DNA of 62,894 nucleotides from contig NZ_LUUB01000029.1 of the NCBI RefSeq assembly GCF_001641635.1, positions 1-62,894 of the forward strand, in the 5' to 3' direction. The notes beneath the pieces were generated by a model that saw only the letters and a program-made list of their open reading frames with translations, had not been told where the DNA came from and made no database searches. Source of the stretch: Bradyrhizobium centrolobii. Lineage in GTDB: Bacteria; Pseudomonadota; Alphaproteobacteria; Rhizobiales; Xanthobacteraceae. Shown here one piece after another: positions 39,462 to 48,551 of this stretch. Within the stretch, counting starts at the first letter, position 1, and each line of letters begins with the position of its first letter. The position numbers were made by a program, and so were the translations under genes.

Positions 39462-41291
39462 TCATGGTTTCAACTCCGCCGTCGCCTGATCCAGCCACGC
39501 CTTGGTCGCCTCGTCCAGCGCCGGCCGCACCTCGGCGCTGACGCGGGCGTGATACGCGTTGAGCCAGTCGAGCTCATCTTTGCTCAGCATCGCCACCTCG
39601 ATCAGTCGCCGGTCGATCGGCGCCAGCGTCAGCGTCTCGAAGGCGTTCATCGGCTTTTCAGCGCCGGTGATATCAGCGGCGACCACCAGCTCGAGATTCT
39701 CGATGCGGATGCCAAAACCGTCGGTCTTGTAATAGCCGGGCTCGTTGGAGAGGATCATGCCGCGCTTCAGCGGCGTGGTGCCGAGCTTTGATATCCGCGC
39801 CGGCCCCTCGTGCACCGAGAGATAGCTGCCGACGCCGTGGCCGGTGCCGTGCTCGAAATCGACGCCGGCGGCCCAGAGATATTGCCGAGCCAGCGTGTCG
39901 AGCTGCGCGCCGGTGGTACCGTCAGGGAAGACCGCGCGTGCGATCGCGATGTGGCCGCGCAGCACGCGGGTGAAGCGGTCGCGCATCTCGTCGGTCGGCT
40001 CGCCCACGGCCAAGGTACGGGTGACGTCGGTGGTGCCGTCCTCATATTGCGCGCCGGAATCGATCAGCAAGAGGTCGCCGCGCGCGATCCGCCGGTTGCT
40101 CTTGCGGGTGACGCGGTAGTGCACGATGGCGCCGTTCGGTCCCGTGCCGGAGATGGTCGGGAACGACACGTCCTTGAGCGCACCGGTATCGCGGCGGAAC
40201 GTCTCCAGCGCTTCGACGGCGTCGATCTCGGTGAGCTTGCCGCTTCCCGCCTCGCGGTCGACCCAGGCGAGGAAGCGCGCCAGCGCCACGGCATCGCGCC
40301 GGTGCGCGGTCTTGGTGCCCGCGATCTCCGTCGCATTCTTGGCCGCCTTCAACAGCGCCACCGGATCGCTGCCGCGCACCGGCTTGCCGCCGGCGTTCGC
40401 GATCAGGCGGCTGAGCGCGTCGGCCGCGGTGGCACTGTCGAGCGCGATCGATCCGCCGCTCTTGCCAAGCGCCATCAGCGTCGGCGCCAGCGCGTCGGGT
40501 TCGCGCACGTCGGCGGACTGCTCGAGATGGTCGCGCGTGAGGTTGGAGAGCTTTCGGTGGTCGATGAACACGGTCGGCCGGCCGTCCTTCGGCACCAGGG
40601 CGTAGGACAGCGGCAGCGGCGTATGCGCGACGTCGGCGCCGCGGATGTTGAAGGTCCAGGCCACTGCATGGCTGTCGGACAGCACCACCGCATCGACGCC
40701 GAGCTTCTCGATCTCGCTTCGGATCTGCTTCAGTTTCTCGGTCTCGGCAATCCCGGCAAATTGCAGGCCGTGCACCGCGACCGGCGCGACCGGCGGCGGC
40801 GGCCGGTCGTGCCAGATCGTATCGACCGGATTGCCCTCGACGGCCACCAGTTCGGCACCGGCTTTGGCGCATGCGCCGGCGAGGCGCTCGGCTGCCGAAA
40901 AAGTGTGCAGCCACGGATCAAATCCGAGGCGGTCGCCGGGCTTCAGATGCGCAGACAGCCAGCTCTCCGGCGGCGGATCGATCAGTGGCTCTACCGCCCA
41001 GGCCTTCGCGTCGACCTGCTTGGCCGCCTGAAGCGTATAGCGGCCGTCGACGAAGACCGCGGCCTCGTGGGTCAGAACCACCGCAAGTCCGGCCGACCCG
41101 GTGAAGCCGGTCAGCCAGGCGAGCCGCTCTTCTGAGGGCGCAACATACTCATTCTGCTGCTGGTCTGCGCGCGGAACGACGAAGCCGGTCAGCTTGCGGC
41201 GGGCGAGCTCTTCGCGGAGTGCGGCAAGCCGCGCCGTCAATGCGACGCCGGCCTCCGGCTCCTCGAATGTCTGGAAGTGTGCTTCGAACAT
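39462..41291 (-). CDS. Aminopeptidase P family protein (Xaa-Pro aminopeptidase, M24B)
   Basis: A 609-residue cytoplasmic metallopeptidase removing N-terminal residues before proline. Two creatinase-like N-terminal domains (residues about 15-310) precede the pita-bread M24 domain. Metal ligands are visible: the two Asp in LLIDSGAQYEDGTTDVTR, the His of GTGHGVGSYLSVHEG and the Glu in ILSNEPGYYKTDGFGIRIENLE. The C-terminal extension matches the long APP form (M24_C). It is monocistronic. Confidence 0.94.
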   Translation of the reverse strand: MFEAHFQTFEEPEAGVALTARLAALREELARRKLTGFVVPRADQQQNEYVAPSEERLAWLTGFTGSAGLAVVLTHEAAVFVDGRYTLQAAKQVDAKAWAVEPLIDPPPESWLSAHLKPGDRLGFDPWLHTFSAAERLAGACAKAGAELVAVEGNPVDTIWHDRPPPPVAPVAVHGLQFAGIAETEKLKQIRSEIEKLGVDAVVLSDSHAVAWTFNIRGADVAHTPLPLSYALVPKDGRPTVFIDHRKLSNLTRDHLEQSADVREPDALAPTLMALGKSGGSIALDSATAADALSRLIANAGGKPVRGSDPVALLKAAKNATEIAGTKTAHRRDAVALARFLAWVDREAGSGKLTEIDAVEALETFRRDTGALKDVSFPTISGTGPNGAIVHYRVTRKSNRRIARGDLLLIDSGAQYEDGTTDVTRTLAVGEPTDEMRDRFTRVLRGHIAIARAVFPDGTTGAQLDTLARQYLWAAGVDFEHGTGHGVGSYLSVHEGPARISKLGTTPLKRGMILSNEPGYYKTDGFGIRIENLELVVAADITGAEKPMNAFETLTLAPIDRRLIEVAMLSKDELDWLNAYHARVSAEVRPALDEATKAWLDQATAELKP

Positions 41292-41482
41292 GGTGGATCA
41301 GTTTAGGATCATGGGGATGAGTCCGCAATGTAGACGCATTTGCGTCCCATCTGGCATGGACCATGCTTGAAAAACTTCCGCTTGAGTCGAGTGGAGTAGT
41401 AAAGGGATGCGGCCTTTGAGCTTCGTCCGGATAACAGGGAAATTCGAGCAAGTGTTTCTACTCAACGGCGAGGGGACACACG

Positions 41483-41665
41483 ATGCCAGCGTTCTCGTTT
41501 GAGAAGATTTCGCCGCCGGTCCGCCGCGCACCGGCCGCAACGACACCGAAGAAGCCGCGCGGCGTCATCAGCCAGATGATCGACCGTTTCGCCGAGCGCC
41601 GTGCCCGTCGTGCCCTGCAAGCCGAGCGCACGCCGGTTCGCCGGGACGACAAGCCGGCGGAATAG
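41483..41665 (+). CDS. Small basic protein of unknown function
   Basis: A 60-residue, Arg/Pro-rich soluble protein (MPAFSFEKISPPVRR ... GVISQMIDRFAERRARRALQAERTPVRR). GGCGAGGGG lies a few bases before the ATG. It has no domain I know; similar short proteins occur in Bradyrhizobium annotations. It stands alone between the aminopeptidase gene (divergent) and a family C repeat. Confidence 0.6.
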   Translation: MPAFSFEKISPPVRRAPAATTPKKPRGVISQMIDRFAERRARRALQAERTPVRRDDKPAE

Positions 41666-41687
41666 CGGTAGCCGCGTTGGACGCTTT

Positions 41688-41830
41688 CCCTCGCCCCGCT
41701 TGCGGGGAGAGGTCGGATCGCATCGGAGATGCGATCCGGGTGAGGGGGACTCTCCGCGAGTCGAACTGCTACCGTCCTCGTGGAGACTCCCCCTCACCCC
41801 AACCCTCTCCCCGCAAGCGGGGCGAGGGAG
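41688..41830. repeat. Palindromic repeat family C, copy 2
   Basis: CCCTCGCCCCGCTTGCGGGG at the left and CCCCGCAAGCGGGGCGAGGG at the right, with an inner pair GGTGAGGGGGACTC and GAGACTCCCCCTCACC. The outer arms are perfectly complementary over 20 bp, so the whole element can fold as one long hairpin. Confidence 0.92.
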
Positions 41831-41859
41831 CGCACCGCCATCGCGGACGTCACCGCACT

Positions 41860-42747
41860 TCACCCCACCTTCCGCAGCAACAGGCTGCTCCACCCCTCGA
41901 TCCGCAGGTGCCGCAGCGGCACGAGGCCGCGTGCGCGATAGGCGGCGATCACGGCGGGGGCCTGGTGCGTCAACAGGCCGGAGAGGATGACGCGGGCGCC
42001 GGGTGCAAGGTGCCGTACCATCGGGCTCGCCAATTGCCGTAACGGATTGGCAAGGATGTTGGCCAGCACCAGATCGAACGGGCCTTCGCTGGCAAAGTCC
42101 GGCGCGGCGAAGCCGGTGGCACGGATCACCCGTACATGGTGGCCAACTTCGTTCAGCCTGGCATTCTCGGCCGCGACCCGCACCGAGGGCGGATCGATGT
42201 CGGAGGCGAGCACCGCGCGATGCAGCGCCTTGGCCGCCGCGATGGCGAGCACGCCGGTTCCGGTGCCGAGGTCGAGCACGCGCTGCGGCCGCGCGCTCTT
42301 CAGAACATGGTCAAGCAGCAGTAAACAGCCGCGCGTAGTGCCGTGATGGCCGGTGCCGAAGGCGAGCGCCGCCTCGATCTCGATTGCGAGCTTGTTCTGC
42401 GCCACGCGGTCGCGATCATGGCTGCCGTGCACGACGAAGCGGCCCGCCGGCACCGGGACCAGGTCTTCGAGGCTGGCCTTGACCCAGTCCTTGGCCTCGA
42501 CCGTGTCGAAGGCGAGCGTATCGGCGATCTCGTTTCCTGCTGCATTTACAACGAGTTCGCGCAGCAATGCCTGGTCCGGCGCCTCGGCGAAATGCAGCGT
42601 GACGTCCCATTGCCCGTCCGGTCGCTCGAAGGCGGCGACCGCCGCATCGCCCTCGAAAAAGACCTCGGTAAGCACGTCGACGACACGCTTGGCCGCGGCC
42701 TCATTGCCGATCGAAAAGCTGGCGCGATGGGTGGGGGAAGGCTGCAT
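41860..42747 (-). CDS. prmA: Ribosomal protein L11 methyltransferase PrmA
   Basis: A 295-residue SAM-dependent enzyme that methylates ribosomal protein L11. The N-terminal substrate domain is followed by the SAM site VLDLGTGTGVLAIAAAK, the acidic ASDIDPPSVRVAAENARLN and the motif DLVLANILANPLRQLA typical of PrmA. GTGHHGTTRGCLLLLD precedes. It is transcribed alone, convergent with the small basic protein. Confidence 0.94.
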   Translation of the reverse strand: MQPSPTHRASFSIGNEAAAKRVVDVLTEVFFEGDAAVAAFERPDGQWDVTLHFAEAPDQALLRELVVNAAGNEIADTLAFDTVEAKDWVKASLEDLVPVPAGRFVVHGSHDRDRVAQNKLAIEIEAALAFGTGHHGTTRGCLLLLDHVLKSARPQRVLDLGTGTGVLAIAAAKALHRAVLASDIDPPSVRVAAENARLNEVGHHVRVIRATGFAAPDFASEGPFDLVLANILANPLRQLASPMVRHLAPGARVILSGLLTHQAPAVIAAYRARGLVPLRHLRIEGWSSLLLRKVG

Positions 42748-42902
42748 GACGAGGTTCCACTAGGCTCAATTTTTGGAACTTTTGTTTCCAATTTACTGCT
42801 TAACTTGTGGTTCCCGGATTAACCCGACTGTAGGTCGTGCTCCGTAGATTTTCGGATGTTGGAGCCAACCAGCACACCTTGAGATAGAGATGGAGGCAAG
42901 TC

Positions 42903-43067
42903 TTGAAGCGTCTGGTTCAGAAGTTTTGGTCCGATGAGTCCGGGGCGACCGCGATCGAATACGGCCTGATCGCAGCTGGTATCGCGCTGGCGATCATCAC
43001 CGTGGTGAACAGCCTGGGCACCACCATGAATGAGAAGTTCACTTCGATTAGCAGCTCCTTGAAGTAA
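42903..43067 (+). CDS. Flp-family type IVb pilin, TTG start
   Basis: A 54-residue pilin: MKRLVQKFWSDESGATAIEYGLIAAGIALAIITVVNSLG and a short tail. The prepilin cleavage site G-ATAIEY and the E-Y pair after it mark Flp/TadA-type pilins. GGAGG lies 7 nt before the TTG codon at 42903, so the start is not ATG. No tad/cpa export genes are nearby, so this is an orphan pilin that would need machinery encoded elsewhere. A strong terminator follows. Confidence 0.9.
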   Translation: MKRLVQKFWSDESGATAIEYGLIAAGIALAIITVVNSLGTTMNEKFTSISSSLK

Positions 43068-43125
43068 TTTCCGCCTCCCATTTCCCAACGGGGGCTGTTT
43101 TCTTCATAGACTGTCTGTTGACCAA

Positions 43126-43169
43126 CGCCCGCAAGGAGGATTGCCCCCTTCGCGGGCGAGGTCGTTTTT
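43126..43169 (+). terminator. Rho-independent terminator after the Flp pilin gene
   Basis: Stem CGCCCGCAAGGAGG paired with CCCCCTTCGCGGGCG around a short loop, followed by GAGGTCGTTTTT. The T-run is on the plus strand, so it ends pilin transcription; it stands 59 bp after the pilin stop. Confidence 0.8.
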
Positions 43170-43314
43170 GGATGTGCGCGGCCTTCACCGGCGCATCCAC
43201 AAGCTGTCCGCTCGTTCCCCGGATGCCGTCCACAGGCTTATGCCGGCGGTTTCCACCGTTTTTCCCCATACCCTCCCACCGCCAGTGCACAGGTACTGCC
43301 TCGTCGGCAGCGTC

Positions 43315-43875
43315 TCAGTTTTCGCCAATCGAGCGAATGACCTGAGCCGGATTTCCTCCGACAAGCGTATTCGGGGGAACGTCCTTGGTGACGACCGAAC
43401 CTGCAGCTACAACCGAATTTTCGCCTACCGTCACGCCGCCGATGATCGTTGCACCGGCTGCGATCCAGACGTTTCTCTCGATCACGATCGGCTTTCCGAT
43501 CGTAGCGGCGCGGCGCTGCGAAGGTCCGAGGGGATGGCCCGTCGTGATGATGCTCACGTTCGGTCCGATCATCACATCATCCGCGATGTCGAGGCCGCCA
43601 AGGTCATAGAACGTGCAGTTCTGATTGACGAAGACATTGCGCCCGACGCGGATTTCGGTCCCGCCGGCGGTATAGAATGGCGGGATCAGCAAAAAGCTCT
43701 CGTCTACCTGTTTACCGATGAGTTCGCTGAACAAGGCCCGGACTTCGTCTGCATCGTTGAACGTCAAACGGTTGAGATTGGCGGTGATCGCCATCGCCCG
43801 TCTGACGTTTGCCAACATGGCCGCTGATTCCGGCGTCCTCCGATGAATGATCCTGGTGCCGTCCTCATTCGACAT
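43315..43875 (-). CDS. Sugar O-acetyltransferase (LacA/NodL type, left-handed beta helix)
   Basis: A 186-residue hexapeptide-repeat acyltransferase using acetyl-CoA. After an N-terminal helical region (ANVRRAMAITANLNRL), the beta helix shows IRVGRNVFVNQNCTFYDLGGLDIADDVMIGPNVSIITTGHPL; the His of TGHPL is the catalytic base in this family. It ends IIGGVTVGENSVVAAGSVVTKDVPPNTLVGGNPAQVIR. The family includes maltose, galactoside and Nod-factor acetyltransferases; the acceptor sugar is unknown. Start at 43875 (MSNEDGTR). Confidence 0.88.
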   Translation of the reverse strand: MSNEDGTRIIHRRTPESAAMLANVRRAMAITANLNRLTFNDADEVRALFSELIGKQVDESFLLIPPFYTAGGTEIRVGRNVFVNQNCTFYDLGGLDIADDVMIGPNVSIITTGHPLGPSQRRAATIGKPIVIERNVWIAAGATIIGGVTVGENSVVAAGSVVTKDVPPNTLVGGNPAQVIRSIGEN

Positions 43876-44006
43876 TCGCTGGTTTCCTCGGCCTACAGTT
43901 GGGCGGGCAGTACCGAGCTTCACAAAGCGGAAGGCTCCGAGCCCACGGGGACATTACCGTCTCGCCCCAGGCTTCTCGACAGCTTGTCCACAGCCCATCC
44001 ACAGGC

Positions 44007-45617
44007 CTATCCACGGCTTCCGAACAGCGCACGATGATCCCTCAGGATCACCTGCGCGGCGTTGTGGCCGGGGGCGCCGGTGACGCCGCCGCCGGGGTGG
44101 GCGCCGGAGCCGCAGTGGTAGAGACCCCTGATCGGACCGCGGTAATCGGCATGGCCGAGCATCGGCCGCGCCGAGAACAGTTGGTTCAGCGTCAGGGCGC
44201 CGTGAAAGATGTCGCCGCCGAGCAGACCGAACTGCCGTTCGAGATCGAGTGGCGAGAGGATCTGCCGGCCGAGCACGCTTGTCGCAAAGCCTGGCGCGTA
44301 ACTGTCCACCGTCGCGATCATGAGATCGGCGACCTCATCGCGATGATCGTCCCAGGATTTTCCCTCGGGCAGCTCCGGCGCGACATGCTGGCAGAACAGG
44401 CTCGCGACATGCTTGCCTGCGGGGGCGAGCGTGTCGTCGAGCGTCGAGGGGATCAGCATTTCGACAACGGGTGAGCTGCTCCAGCCCTGCGCGCGCGCAT
44501 CGAGATAGGCGCGGTCCATGTAGCCGAGGCTCGGCGCGATGATGATGCCGGAAGTGAGATGATCGCCCTCGCCGGGCAGCGCGGTGAAGGAGGGCAGGCG
44601 ATCCAGCGCCACGTTCATACGGAACGTGCCCGAGCCGTTCTTCCAGTGGCGGATGCGGGCGAGGAAGTCCGCGGGCAACGCCTCCGCCGCGATCAGTCGC
44701 GTATAGAGCAGTTTTGGATTGACGTTGGCCGCGACGTACTTCGCGCGGATGGTCTCGCCATTCTCCAGGACCACGCCAACCGCGCGCTCGCGCTCGACGA
44801 TGATCTCGCGCACACCGGCATCGAGCTCGATCGCCACGCCCTGGTCGCGTGCGGTACGCGCCATCGCCTCCGTGATCGCGCCCATGCCGCCGATGGCATG
44901 GCCCCAGACGCCCTTCTTGCCGTTCACCTCGCCGAAGGCATGGTGCAGCATCACGTAGGCCGAGCCGGCTGCGTAGGGGCTGGCGTAGTTGCCGACGATG
45001 GCGTCGAAGCCGAACAGCGCCTTGACCAGATCATGCTCGAAACGCTCGTCCAGTATCTCGCCGGCCGAGCGGGTGAAGAGATCGAGCAGGCTGCGGCTCT
45101 GCTCCAGCGTCAGGGTGCGCAGGATGTTGGCGCTCTGGAACGCGTTCATGGCCTCGCGGATTGCAGCCGTGCCAAAACCCTCGAGCAGATTCGGTGGCGC
45201 GCGCAGCACGAATTGCCGCAGCACGTCGGCGATGTCTTCCAGCTCGCGCGAGAAGCCGTTGAGCACCTCCGCATCATGAACGCTGAGCCGCGCGACGGAG
45301 TCCTTCGTCCGCCCCTCGCCGGTGAGGAGATAGCTGCCGTCGGGTGCGGGCAGGAAATTCTGCGCCCGCCGCTCGACGATGCGCAGGCCCTGCTCGGCGA
45401 GCCTCAAGTCGCGGATCACCTGCGGATTGAGCAGGCTCACGGTGTAGGCCGCAACCGAATTGCGGAACCCCGGGTGAAACTCTTCCGTGACCGCGGCCCC
45501 GCCCACTACCTTGCGTCGTTCCACCACGTGCACGCGCAGGCCCGCCATTGCGAGATAGGCCGCGCAGGTGAGGCCGTTATGGCCAGCGCCGATGATGACG
45601 ACGTCGGTTTCGGTCAT
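44007..45617 (-). CDS. FAD-dependent oxidoreductase, PYROXD2/phytoene desaturase-like
   Basis: A 536-residue flavoprotein. The dinucleotide fold is at the very start: DVVIIGAGHNGLTCAAYLAMAGLRVHVVERR. The middle includes VWGHAIGGMGAITEAMARTA and the C-terminal FAD-binding motif is YHCGSGAHPGGGVTGAPGHNAA. These are hallmarks of the NAD(P)/FAD oxidoreductase group near PYROXD2 and CrtI. No carotenoid genes are adjacent, so the substrate is unknown. I chose 45617 because the ATG at 45644 lies inside a family A repeat. Confidence 0.88.
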   Translation of the reverse strand: MTETDVVIIGAGHNGLTCAAYLAMAGLRVHVVERRKVVGGAAVTEEFHPGFRNSVAAYTVSLLNPQVIRDLRLAEQGLRIVERRAQNFLPAPDGSYLLTGEGRTKDSVARLSVHDAEVLNGFSRELEDIADVLRQFVLRAPPNLLEGFGTAAIREAMNAFQSANILRTLTLEQSRSLLDLFTRSAGEILDERFEHDLVKALFGFDAIVGNYASPYAAGSAYVMLHHAFGEVNGKKGVWGHAIGGMGAITEAMARTARDQGVAIELDAGVREIIVERERAVGVVLENGETIRAKYVAANVNPKLLYTRLIAAEALPADFLARIRHWKNGSGTFRMNVALDRLPSFTALPGEGDHLTSGIIIAPSLGYMDRAYLDARAQGWSSSPVVEMLIPSTLDDTLAPAGKHVASLFCQHVAPELPEGKSWDDHRDEVADLMIATVDSYAPGFATSVLGRQILSPLDLERQFGLLGGDIFHGALTLNQLFSARPMLGHADYRGPIRGLYHCGSGAHPGGGVTGAPGHNAAQVILRDHRALFGSRG

Positions 45618-45639
45618 GAAAGGTTCAATGTGTTCCGCT

Positions 45640-45705
45640 GTCATTCCGGGTTCGGCTCGTCCGGGCCGCGCTTCGCGCGGTCCCGTCGAGCCGCCCCGAG
45701 ATGAC
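45640..45705. repeat. Palindromic repeat family A, copy 8 (short form)
   Basis: GTCATTCCGGGTTCGGC at the left and GCCCCGAGATGAC at the right with an inner CCGCGCTTCGCGCGG hairpin. It lacks the central AATCTCGAGATT part, so it is a shortened copy. It overlaps the possible upstream start of the oxidoreductase gene. Confidence 0.85.
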
Positions 45706-45816
45706 GTTCTATATCAGTCATTTCCCGCTGCAACACAGCACCGTTTATTGCCCGTTCAGGCATCGTGTGCTCCATTGCGCGCGCCCGGCGCCCGCCGGGG
45801 TGAAGCCGGAGCTCCC

Positions 45817-48096
45817 ATGGATTCGATCGTGCAACCTGCCGCCACGGAGCAGCCGTCGTCGTCACGCAACCGGCTGCTGCTGACGGTCTATACGGCCGCG
45901 ATCTTCGTCAGTGCGCTGCTGCTGTTCTCGGTCCAGCCGCTGTTCACGAAGATGGTGTTGCCGCGGCTCGGCGGCTCGCCCGCGGTCTGGTCGGTGGCGA
46001 TGGTGTTCTTCCAGTCGCTGCTGCTCGCGGGCTACGCCTATGCGCATCTTTTGATGCAGATCAGGAACCGCATCGTTCCGGTCGTGGTGCATCTGCTCCT
46101 GCTCGTTGCAGCGTTCGCCACATTGCCGCTCGGTATCGCCAGCGCCTATGTCGAGCCGCCGAACTCGGGCTATGCGTTCTGGCTGCTCGGCCTTTTCGTG
46201 GTGTCGATCGGGCTGCCGTTCTTCGCGCTCGCGGCCAACAATCCCTTGCTGCAAGCCTGGTTCGTTCGTACCGGCCATCCCGACGCGCACGATCCCTACT
46301 TCCTTTATGCCTCCTCCAACATCGGCAGCTTCCTCGCGCTGCTGTCCTATCCGTTCCTGCTGGAGCCGATGTTCACGCTGCACGCGCAGAATCGGCTGTG
46401 GACCGGCGGCTATGGCCTCTTGATCCTGCTGATCGGCGGCTGCGGTGTGCTGCTGTTGCGCTCGCCGAGGCTTGCCGCAGTCGTGGCGCAAACCGAGGAC
46501 GCGAATGCGCCGGCACCGGATCTCTTGACACGGCTGCGCTGGATCTTCCTCGCCGCGGTGCCGTCCGGCCTTCTCATCGCCGTGACCGCGCACATCTCCA
46601 CCGACGTCGCGGCCGCGCCGCTTTTGTGGGTGCTGCCGCTGTCGCTGTACCTGTTGACCTGGGTGCTGGTGTTCCAGTCGCGGCCGCTGCTGCCGCACAA
46701 ATGGATGCTGATGCTGCAGCCGGTCGCGATCGCGGGCGTCATCTTCCTGCTGGCCTTCGGCGGCGAGCAGAATCTGCTGCTCACGCTCGGCGGCCATCAG
46801 CTCTGCTTCTTCATTATCGCCATGGCCTGTCATGGCGAGCTGGCGCGGACGCGGCCAGCCGCAAAATACCTTACAGGCTTCTATGTCGCGCTCTCGTTCG
46901 GCGGCATGGTCGGCGGCCTGTTCGCAGGGCTCGTTGCGCCCTATACCTTCTCGTGGATTGCCGAATATCCGATCCTGGTCGCGCTCGCCGCTCTATGCCG
47001 GCCCTCGGCCGACGAGCGGCTCGCAAGGCTCGTCAAATGGTACTGGCTGGTTCTGGCCGCGTTCGCGGTGGCGCTCATTGCACCGTCCTGGACGACGGGC
47101 GATCTCCCGACCTGGTTGGAAGATCACCGCGTCTGGGTCGCCGGCGCCGTCGGTGTGCTCGCCGCGCTCCTGACGCTCGCGCTCAATGCCGGGCGCTGGA
47201 AGATATTTGCCACCGTCGTTCTCGCGCTGGCGCTGACGCGGATCTATCCGGCAGATGAAGGCCGCGTCGTCACCGTGCGCAGCTTCTTCGGCGTGCACAA
47301 GATCGTGGTGACGCCTGGCGGCTATTTCCATGTGCTGATGCACGGCACCACGATCCATGGCGCAGAGCGCTTCCGCAACAATGACGGCACGCCGGTGACC
47401 GGCCGGCCCGAGCCGATCACCTACTACCACAAGGACGGCGGCATCGGTCAGGCCATCACCGCAATCCGCGAGCGCAAGGGCGCGCCGCTGAAGGTCGCGG
47501 CGATCGGCGTCGGATCGGGCACGCTTGCCTGCGCCGCCGCACCCGGCGAGAGCTGGAAATTCTTCGAGATCGACCAGTCCATGGTCGATGCCGCGCGTGA
47601 TCCGAAGAATTTCCGCTACATCTCGAGTTGCGCGCCGGATTTGAAGCCCGTGATCGGCGATGCGCGCCTGACCTTCGCGAAGGAGCCTGACGGCGCCTAC
47701 GACCTCATCATCGTCGATGCCTATTCGTCGGACGCGATTCCGATCCATCTCGCAACCGAAGAGGCGATGAAGATCTACAAGGACAAGCTCGCGCCCCACG
47801 GCGCCGTGGTGATGCACGTCTCCAACCGGCATCTCGATCTCGAGCCCGTCGTGGTCGGCATCGCCGACGCCAACGACTTGAAGAGCTGGGTCTATAACGA
47901 GGACTCCGGGCGCGATGCGGACTACATCTTCTCCACAGATGTCGTCATCTCCGCGCGCGATGAGGGCGATGTCGGCAAGCTCGCGTCGTCCAAGCAGTGG
48001 GAGGAGACCGACGCCGACGAGAAGGTGCGGGTCTGGACCGACGACTATTCCAACATCCTCGGCGCGCTCTACCGCCGTTTGCGGGACGGGGAGTAG
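45817..48096 (+). CDS. Membrane protein fused to a spermidine synthase-like domain
   Basis: A 759-residue fusion. Residues about 20-470 form about a dozen or more hydrophobic helices (e.g. LLTVYTAAIFVSALLLFSVQPLFTKMVLPRLGGSPAVW) resembling the so-called fused-MFS/spermidine synthase family. The C-terminal Rossmann domain shows VAAIGVGSGTLACAAAP, FFEIDQSMVDAAR and YDLIIVDAYSSDAIPIHLAT, like SpeE. Catalytic function of these fusions is not established. No polyamine genes are near. Start at 45817 (MDSIVQPAAT); the longer frame crosses repeat A. Confidence 0.88.
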   Translation: MDSIVQPAATEQPSSSRNRLLLTVYTAAIFVSALLLFSVQPLFTKMVLPRLGGSPAVWSVAMVFFQSLLLAGYAYAHLLMQIRNRIVPVVVHLLLLVAAFATLPLGIASAYVEPPNSGYAFWLLGLFVVSIGLPFFALAANNPLLQAWFVRTGHPDAHDPYFLYASSNIGSFLALLSYPFLLEPMFTLHAQNRLWTGGYGLLILLIGGCGVLLLRSPRLAAVVAQTEDANAPAPDLLTRLRWIFLAAVPSGLLIAVTAHISTDVAAAPLLWVLPLSLYLLTWVLVFQSRPLLPHKWMLMLQPVAIAGVIFLLAFGGEQNLLLTLGGHQLCFFIIAMACHGELARTRPAAKYLTGFYVALSFGGMVGGLFAGLVAPYTFSWIAEYPILVALAALCRPSADERLARLVKWYWLVLAAFAVALIAPSWTTGDLPTWLEDHRVWVAGAVGVLAALLTLALNAGRWKIFATVVLALALTRIYPADEGRVVTVRSFFGVHKIVVTPGGYFHVLMHGTTIHGAERFRNNDGTPVTGRPEPITYYHKDGGIGQAITAIRERKGAPLKVAAIGVGSGTLACAAAPGESWKFFEIDQSMVDAARDPKNFRYISSCAPDLKPVIGDARLTFAKEPDGAYDLIIVDAYSSDAIPIHLATEEAMKIYKDKLAPHGAVVMHVSNRHLDLEPVVVGIADANDLKSWVYNEDSGRDADYIFSTDVVISARDEGDVGKLASSKQWEETDADEKVRVWTDDYSNILGALYRRLRDGE

Positions 48097-48118
48097 CGCT
48101 GTTACGAGGCTAAAGAAT

Positions 48119-48234
48119 CTCGTGCCCCGGACGCGGTGCAACGCGTAGCGGTGCGCTGCAGAGCCGGGGCCCATATCTTCTGGGTCCGGCTCTGCGTCGC
48201 GTCATTTCATGCCGCGCCGCGTCCGGGACACGAG
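48119..48234. repeat. Palindromic repeat family B, copy 3
   Basis: CTCGTGCCCCGGACGCGG at the left and CCGCGTCCGGGACACGAG at the right, inner CTGCAGAGCCGGGGCCC and GGGTCCGGCTCTGCG. The outer arms are almost perfectly complementary. It sits at the breakpoint of the GDPD fragment that follows. Confidence 0.9.
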
Positions 48235-48417
48235 ATCATCGACGTCGAGCTCCAGCGTGTCGACGCCCATCGATAGCGCATTGGCAAAGGCCGGCAGGGT
48301 GTTTTCCGGCATCAGCGCCCGCCCGTCGCGATGCGCCTCGATATCGAATGCCATCGCCTCTCCCGCGACGAGAAGACCGAGGGGTCCCAATAGTATCGCG
48401 CGACGGAATGACATCAT
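48202..48417 (-). pseudogene. Glycerophosphodiester phosphodiesterase, N-terminal fragment cut by repeat B
   Basis: The first about 59 residues are a GDPD start: a signal peptide (FRRAILLGPLGLLVAGEAMA) then FDIEAHRDGRALMPENTLPAFANALSMGVDTLELDV. The catalytic HR, the E of PENT and the ELD motif match GDPD enzymes, which hydrolyse glycerophosphodiesters. The next 12 residues DDLVSRTRRGMK and the stop come from the family B repeat, and no further GDPD sequence exists beyond it. So more than 80% of the gene has been lost. Confidence 0.9.
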
Positions 48418-48551
48418 GAACCAGAGCAGGCAAGAAATGCCGCAACCACCGCCGCTATGCCGGATCGACCAATAATCGGCATCAACGATGCCGTTTACCC
48501 CGCAAGGGCACGGCGTCGCAGTGCGGAAGAAGAAACGCGCAGGGCGCGCGC

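Noticed and set aside
41688..41830. Possible CRISPR-like repeats in the family C element
   Set aside because: There are only paired inverted arms, not a series of direct repeats with spacers.
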